Below, one piece after another: positions 6,269-8,360 of a DNA stretch of 8,360 nt; the first letter of the stretch is position 1; the number at the start of each line of letters is the position of its first letter. A program made the position numbers and the translations under genes. Origin of the DNA: Clostridiales bacterium. GTDB lineage: Bacteria > Bacillota_A > Clostridia > Oscillospirales > Acutalibacteraceae. The stretch covers positions 1 through 8,360 of the forward strand of contig VSOH01000054.1 of NCBI GenBank assembly GCA_009774735.1. The letters run 5' to 3'. The notes under the pieces were generated by a model that was not told where the DNA came from, ran no database searches, and saw only the letters and a list, made by a program, of their open reading frames with translations.

Positions 6269-6295
6269 TTAGCACTCTCACTATCCGAGTGCTAA
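6269..6295 (-). promoter_or_regulatory. CIRCE operator (HrcA binding site)
   Basis: TTAGCACTC (6269-6277), nine bases, GAGTGCTAA (6287-6295): an exact match to the CIRCE consensus, 9-9-9. It lies just downstream of the predicted start of transcription and in the 5' leader of hrcA, so HrcA binding would block the operon promoter. In RNA the inverted repeat also forms a leader hairpin. Confidence 0.98.
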
Positions 6296-6305
6296 CTCTG
6301 TATTT

Positions 6306-6334
6306 ATAGTATATCCATTTTTCAGTTTTGTCAA
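6306..6334 (-). promoter_or_regulatory. Sigma-A promoter of the hrcA-grpE-dnaK-dnaJ operon
   Basis: On the - strand TTGACA (6334-6329), a 17-base spacer and TACTAT (6311-6306). TATACT two bases earlier (6313-6308, 15-base spacer) is a closer -10 match with poorer spacing. Transcription would start near 6299, immediately before CIRCE. Confidence 0.8.
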
Positions 6335-6390
6335 TAGTTTTTTCTAAATATTACTAAAAATTCATAATTCGTTAAAGTATTGGTCTATGT

Positions 6391-6424
6391 AAAATAAAAA
6401 GGGTACAGCATAAAAGCTGTACCC
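6391..6424 (-). terminator. Leftmost terminator of the rubrerythrin-tail array
   Basis: On the - strand GGGTACAGC (6424-6416) pairs with GCTGTACCC (6409-6401) around TTTTAT, followed by TTTTTATTTT (6400-6391). It follows the leftmost copied rubrerythrin tail by 15 bases. Its stem differs from the other two copies (GGTACGGTT type), and the sequence beyond it is unrelated to the repeat. This may be the original rubrerythrin terminator, pushed away by the array. Confidence 0.85.
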
Positions 6425-6472
6425 ATTAACATTATTGAATTAGTCAGCAAAATATCTCTTGAGAAGAGTGAA

Positions 6473-6658
6473 TTGCACGAAGTGCAAGAGACCGTTGCTC
6501 CAAATCTATGATTTGGGAAAAACAGTCCTGTGGACTGTTTTGTAGCAACTTGGATATACCTTACCGTGTCTTGCCTCGGTCCGATGTGCAACCCTCTACG
6601 AAAAGGTCCCCCGGACCTTTTCTCCCAAATTTTATCAATCTACGATTTCAAAATTTGG
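6473..6658. other. Hairpin cluster inside the repeat unit (repeated at +287)
   Basis: The perfect stems are TTGCAC/GTGCAA (6473-6478, 6482-6487), CCAAATC/GATTTGG (6500-6506, 6510-6516) and AAAACAGTCC/GGACTGTTTT (6519-6528, 6532-6541). The last two are enclosed by GTTGCT/AGCAAC (6494-6499, 6544-6549), giving a compact branched fold. Then come GAAAAGGTCC/GGACCTTTTC (6600-6609, 6613-6622) and CCAAATTTT/AAAATTTGG (6625-6633, 6650-6658). Most loops are three bases. The same set recurs at 6760-6945. Confidence 0.8.
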
Positions 6659-6681
6659 ATAGGCTTGGCAAGAGATGAGGC

Positions 6682-6710
6682 AAAAAAAGGTACGGTTCAG
6701 CAACCGTACC
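6682..6710 (-). terminator. Middle terminator of the array
   Basis: On the - strand GGTACGGTT (6710-6702) pairs with AACCGTACC (6697-6689) around GCTG, followed by T7 (6688-6682). It follows the second rubrerythrin tail copy. Confidence 0.9.
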
Positions 6711-6968
6711 CATTAACATTATTGAATTAGTCAGCAAAATATCTCTTGAGAAGAGTGAATTGCACGAAGTGCAAGAGACCGTTGCTCCAAATCTATGATT
6801 TGGGAAAAACAGTCCTGTGGACTGTTTTGTAGCAACTTGGATATACCTTACCGTGTCTTGCCTCGGTCCGATGTGCAACCCTCTACGAAAAGGTCCCCCG
6901 GACCTTTTCTCCCAAATTTTATCAATCTACGATTTCAAAATTTGGATAGGCTTGGCAAGAGATGAGGC

Positions 6969-6997
6969 AAAAAAAGGTACGGTTTAGCAACCGTACC
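6969..6997 (-). terminator. Terminator of the perR-rubrerythrin operon
   Basis: On the - strand GGTACGGTT (6997-6989) pairs with AACCGTACC (6984-6976) around GCTA, followed by T7 (6975-6969), 16 bases after the rubrerythrin stop. It is the first of three successive terminators on this strand. Confidence 0.92.
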
Positions 6998-7013
6998 CAT
7001 TAACATTATTGAA

Positions 7014-7550
7014 TTAGTCAGCAAAATATCTCTTGAGAAGACCTTCAAATGCCTTACCATGTCTTGCCTCATCTCTTGCCATCTCATGCACTGAGTCGTG
7101 GATAGCATCAAGACCTGCAGCCTTTGCAAGCTTTGCAAGCTCTGTTTTGCCGAGTGTAGCACCGTTTTCTGCTGCAGCACGCATTTCAAGATTTTTCTTT
7201 GTTGAGTTTGTTACAACTTCGCCAAGCATTTCAGCAAACTTTGCAGCATGCTCAGCCTCTTCATAAGCTGCCTTTTCCCAGTAAAGACCGATTTCAGGAT
7301 AGCCCTCTCTGAAAGCTACTCTTGCCATTGCAAGGTACATACCAACCTCACTGCACTCGCCGTTGAAGTTATCACGAAGACCCTGAACGATTTCCTCGCT
7401 TACGCCGTCGATAATACCTACCTGATGCTCAGCAGCCCAAGCAGTTACATCGTCCTTTCTCTCCTGCATTTTTACGCCGCAAACAGGGCAGATTTCAATT
7501 GGCTCGTCACTTTCATAGCCGCAAACGGGACAAAAATACTTCTTTGCCAT
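7014..7550 (-). CDS. rbr: Reverse rubrerythrin (N-terminal rubredoxin plus ferritin-like diiron domain), peroxide reductase
   Basis: Rubrerythrins of anaerobes reduce hydrogen peroxide to water in the cytoplasm with electrons from NAD(P)H via rubredoxin-type carriers. The 178 residues start with a short rubredoxin-like iron site, CPVCGYE (C7, C10) and CPVCGVK (C21, C24). The ferritin-like four-helix domain follows (about 52-178) with the diiron ligand stretches GECSEVGMY (64-72), EEAEH (97-101) and DEARH (160-164). The rubredoxin at the N-terminus, not the C-terminus, is the reverse rubrerythrin order known from clostridia. The ATG has RBS AAAGGAG (7560-7566). It is the second gene after a PerR-like regulator, 24 bases downstream, and presumably peroxide-induced. 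Its last nine codons are copied twice downstream in the 287-bp array. The gene itself looks intact. Confidence 0.95.
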   Translation of the reverse strand: MAKKYFCPVCGYESDEPIEICPVCGVKMQERKDDVTAWAAEHQVGIIDGVSEEIVQGLRDNFNGECSEVGMYLAMARVAFREGYPEIGLYWEKAAYEEAEHAAKFAEMLGEVVTNSTKKNLEMRAAAENGATLGKTELAKLAKAAGLDAIHDSVHEMARDEARHGKAFEGLLKRYFAD

Positions 7551-7574
7551 TTTACATTACTCCTTTAAAATTAA

Positions 7575-7979
7575 TTATTTATTTTTACAGTGATTGCATA
7601 GACCGCTGTAATATACATCTTTTTGCTTTATTTCAAAGCCTTCAATACCCTCAGTTATAGTATCAACACATTTAAAATCAAATATGCTGCCGCATTTTTC
7701 ACACTTGAAATGACCATGAAAAGAGATATCGGCATCATATCTTATTTTTTCGTTGTCAATCATAACCGGGATAAGCAATCCGCAGCCGGACAAATCCTTT
7801 AAGCAGTTATAAACTGTTGTTTTTGAAAATGAAGGATTGCTTTTGATGACCTGACTGTAAACAGTTTCAACATCAGGGTGAATTCTGTTTTCAACAAGAA
7901 ATTCATATACCGCTATTCGCTGTGGCGTTGCCTTCAGACCCTTTTGTCTGAATGTTTCTTTGATTATATCTATATTCAA
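7575..7979 (-). CDS. perR: Fur-family peroxide-responsive repressor, PerR type
   Basis: PerR represses peroxide-defence genes until metal-catalysed oxidation of its histidine ligands releases it from DNA. From a TTG at 7977-7979 the protein is 134 residues: winged helix (KATPQRIAVYEFL, then SKTTVYNCLKDL) and dimer/metal domain. By family alignment the regulatory ligands of B. subtilis PerR (H37, D85, H91, H93, D104) are all present as H34, D82, H88, H90 and D101; Asp at the last site is PerR-like, where Fur has Glu. The structural zinc cysteines are C93, C96, C128 and C131. A longer in-frame GTG start at 8031-8033 would translate through the -10 box and operator, so I reject it. The TTG has GAGTGGTGAT as RBS. 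It heads an operon with rubrerythrin and is probably autoregulated through the palindrome at 7995-8029. Zur or Fur are less likely alternatives. Confidence 0.88.
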   Translation of the reverse strand: MNIDIIKETFRQKGLKATPQRIAVYEFLVENRIHPDVETVYSQVIKSNPSFSKTTVYNCLKDLSGCGLLIPVMIDNEKIRYDADISFHGHFKCEKCGSIFDFKCVDTITEGIEGFEIKQKDVYYSGLCNHCKNK

Positions 7980-7994
7980 GTTATCACCACTCGC

Positions 7995-8029
7995 ATAATC
8001 TAAATTGTAATGATTACAATTTAGATTAT
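7995..8029. promoter_or_regulatory. Perfect 35-bp Fur-family operator (Per box) before perR
   Basis: Positions 7995-8011 and 8013-8029 are exact reverse complements around G8012 (17-1-17). The core TTGTAAT-G-ATTACAA is a 7-1-7 site close to the Per box TTATAATNATTATAA. The palindrome covers most of the -10 box and the start of transcription, so binding would shut off perR and rubrerythrin. Confidence 0.88.
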
Positions 8030-8052
8030 ACACATATGGAAAAAAATGTCAA
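8025..8052 (-). promoter_or_regulatory. Near-consensus promoter of perR-rubrerythrin
   Basis: On the - strand TTGACA (8052-8047), a 16-base spacer and TATAAT (8030-8025): both boxes exact. Transcription would start near 8018, inside the operator, and precede the TTG start by about 39 bases. Confidence 0.9.
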
Positions 8053-8057
8053 TACTT

Positions 8058-8234
8058 TTAACAGAATTTATTTAAATCTTTGTCATATTCAAAGCCTGCA
8101 GCCTTCAGCCTTTCACAAAGCTCTTCCTTATTAATGTTTGTATCCTCGCACAGATTATCAAGATTTTTGTAAAAATCTCTCAGCTTTGTATTAATTATAC
8201 TAAGCAGCATAAAAGGGTCGTTTGGTAAGTTCAT
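8058..8234 (-). CDS. DUF4250-type small protein
   Basis: The product is 58 residues, from ATG at 8232-8234 with RBS AAAGGA seven bases upstream to TAA at 8058-8060. It begins MNLPNDPFMLLSIINTKLRD and ends YDKDLNKFC. The NLPNDPxMLLSxxNTKLRD start, with a following helix of the type DNLCEDTNINKEELCERL and the Gly-Phe/Tyr-x-Tyr-Asp ending, is what I recall of DUF4250, a small cytoplasmic family common in Firmicutes and Bacteroidetes with no known function. The NTKLRDxY segment and the short helix-turn-helix-like middle hint at nucleic-acid or protein binding, but this is a guess. It precedes perR on the same strand with its stop five bases from the perR -35 box and no terminator between, so some read-through into perR is likely. 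Confidence 0.8.
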   Translation of the reverse strand: MNLPNDPFMLLSIINTKLRDFYKNLDNLCEDTNINKEELCERLKAAGFEYDKDLNKFC

Positions 8235-8258
8235 ATATATAAATCCTTTCTGTTTTTA

Positions 8259-8279
8259 ATTGAAAATATCGTTTTCAAT
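8259..8279. promoter_or_regulatory. Inverted repeat upstream of the DUF4250 gene, possible operator or leader hairpin
   Basis: ATTGAAAA (8259-8266) and TTTTCAAT (8272-8279) are exact reverse complements around TATCG, 24 bases upstream of the ATG. Its size (19-21 bp) and AT-rich halves resemble Fur-family sites, but the match is loose. It could equally be an RNA hairpin in the leader. Confidence 0.4.
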
Positions 8280-8283
8280 AAAT

Positions 8284-8312
8284 AATTTATCATATGGTTT
8301 TAATATTTTCAA
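8284..8312 (-). promoter_or_regulatory. Weak candidate promoter for the DUF4250 gene
   Basis: On the - strand TTGAAA (8312-8307), 17 bases, TAAATT (8289-8284). The -10 matches only four of six. The surrounding AT-rich sequence to the window edge holds no gene that I can see. Confidence 0.3.
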
Positions 8313-8360
8313 GAAATAAATGTTGATTAATTACATATTATATGAGATAATAAACTAAAT

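Larger units (their letters stand above)
6421..7041. repeat. Tandem array of a 287-bp hairpin-rich unit carrying the rubrerythrin 3' end
   Basis: Unit 1 is 6421-6707, unit 2 is 6708-6994, and a 47-bp partial copy (6995-7041) is the real rubrerythrin tail. The two full units differ at one base only by eye (C6698 versus T6985). Each unit holds the last nine codons and stop of rubrerythrin with 15-18 bases of downstream sequence, then a palindrome-rich block of about 91 bases, then an 18/19 match to the rubrerythrin codons for EARHGK (6559-6577; original 7052-7070), more hairpins, and an inverted exact 18-base copy of rubrerythrin (6666-6683; original 7064-7081), ending in a T7 terminator. No complete gene is present; the open frames inside are by-products of repetition. 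The high identity points to a recent duplication. Confidence 0.9.

Noticed and set aside
6530..6730. Plus-strand open frame through the repeat unit containing the peptide LARDEAKKG
   Set aside because: The peptide comes from the inverted 18-base copy of rubrerythrin; the rest spans hairpins and a terminator. No RBS and no family resemblance.
6385..6878. Two overlapping-type open frames (6385-6591 and 6648-6878, - strand) that begin with the same MHIGPRQDTVRYIQV sequence
   Set aside because: They arise from the 287-bp repetition, run through hairpins and the copied rubrerythrin tail in a shifted frame, and lack an RBS. They are not believable genes.
6421..7041. CRISPR array or integron attC-like array
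   Set aside because: The period is 287 bp with no unique spacers, no short direct repeat, and no integrase or cas gene; GTTGCT/AGCAAC arms alone are not enough for attC.
8031..8033. GTG start giving an 18-residue longer PerR
   Set aside because: It lies between the -35 and -10 boxes of the promoter, upstream of the expected transcription start, and would translate the operator palindrome. Homologous PerR proteins start near the TTG at 7979.

Overview
The window looks like a low-to-moderate GC Clostridia chromosome, most like an Oscillospiraceae/Ruminococcus-type gut Firmicute. The reasons are the gene order hrcA-grpE-dnaK-dnaJ behind a CIRCE operator, a DnaK of Gram-positive length, strong GGAGG-type ribosome binding sites, GTG/TTG starts, and an N-terminal-rubredoxin (reverse) rubrerythrin paired with a PerR-type regulator. 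Species cannot be read from the sequence alone.

Layout. Positions 1-1377 (+ strand) are an AT-rich accessory segment: the 3' end of an unknown gene with a terminator, then an orphan Rhs-tip cassette. The cassette holds the last part of an Rhs core, an unrecognised C-terminal domain in the -1 frame, and a small four-helix membrane protein with its own promoter and RBS that sits where an immunity gene would. Positions 1403-1448 form a perfect 22-bp hairpin shared by two convergent genes; it contains the dnaJ stop codon. Positions 1444-6334 (- strand) are the class I heat-shock operon, transcribed from a sigma-A promoter through CIRCE into hrcA, grpE, dnaK and dnaJ. The 230-bp dnaK-dnaJ spacer is packed with five strong hairpins, three of which may form one branched element. 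Positions 6391-7041 hold no intact gene but an array of two 287-bp units, 286/287 identical, plus a 47-bp partial copy that is the 3' end of the neighbouring rubrerythrin gene. Positions 7014-8052 (- strand) are a perR-rubrerythrin operon under a near-consensus promoter overlapped by a perfect 35-bp Fur-family palindrome. Positions 8058-8234 encode a 58-aa DUF4250-type protein upstream of perR.

How it works together. HrcA represses its own operon at CIRCE; DnaK, DnaJ and GrpE form the Hsp70 folding machine. The PerR-like protein keeps all five regulatory metal ligands of PerR and both zinc CxxC pairs, and probably represses itself and rubrerythrin until peroxide appears; rubrerythrin then reduces the peroxide. 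The two modules lie side by side on one strand, separated only by the repeat array, which carries three successive rubrerythrin-type terminators.

The most unusual signals are (1) the hairpin-dense 287-bp array that has copied and inverted pieces of rubrerythrin, (2) the orphan Rhs cassette whose core and tip are joined through an in-frame A AAA AAG heptamer, with a promoter at its 5' edge, and (3) the structured dnaK-dnaJ spacer.
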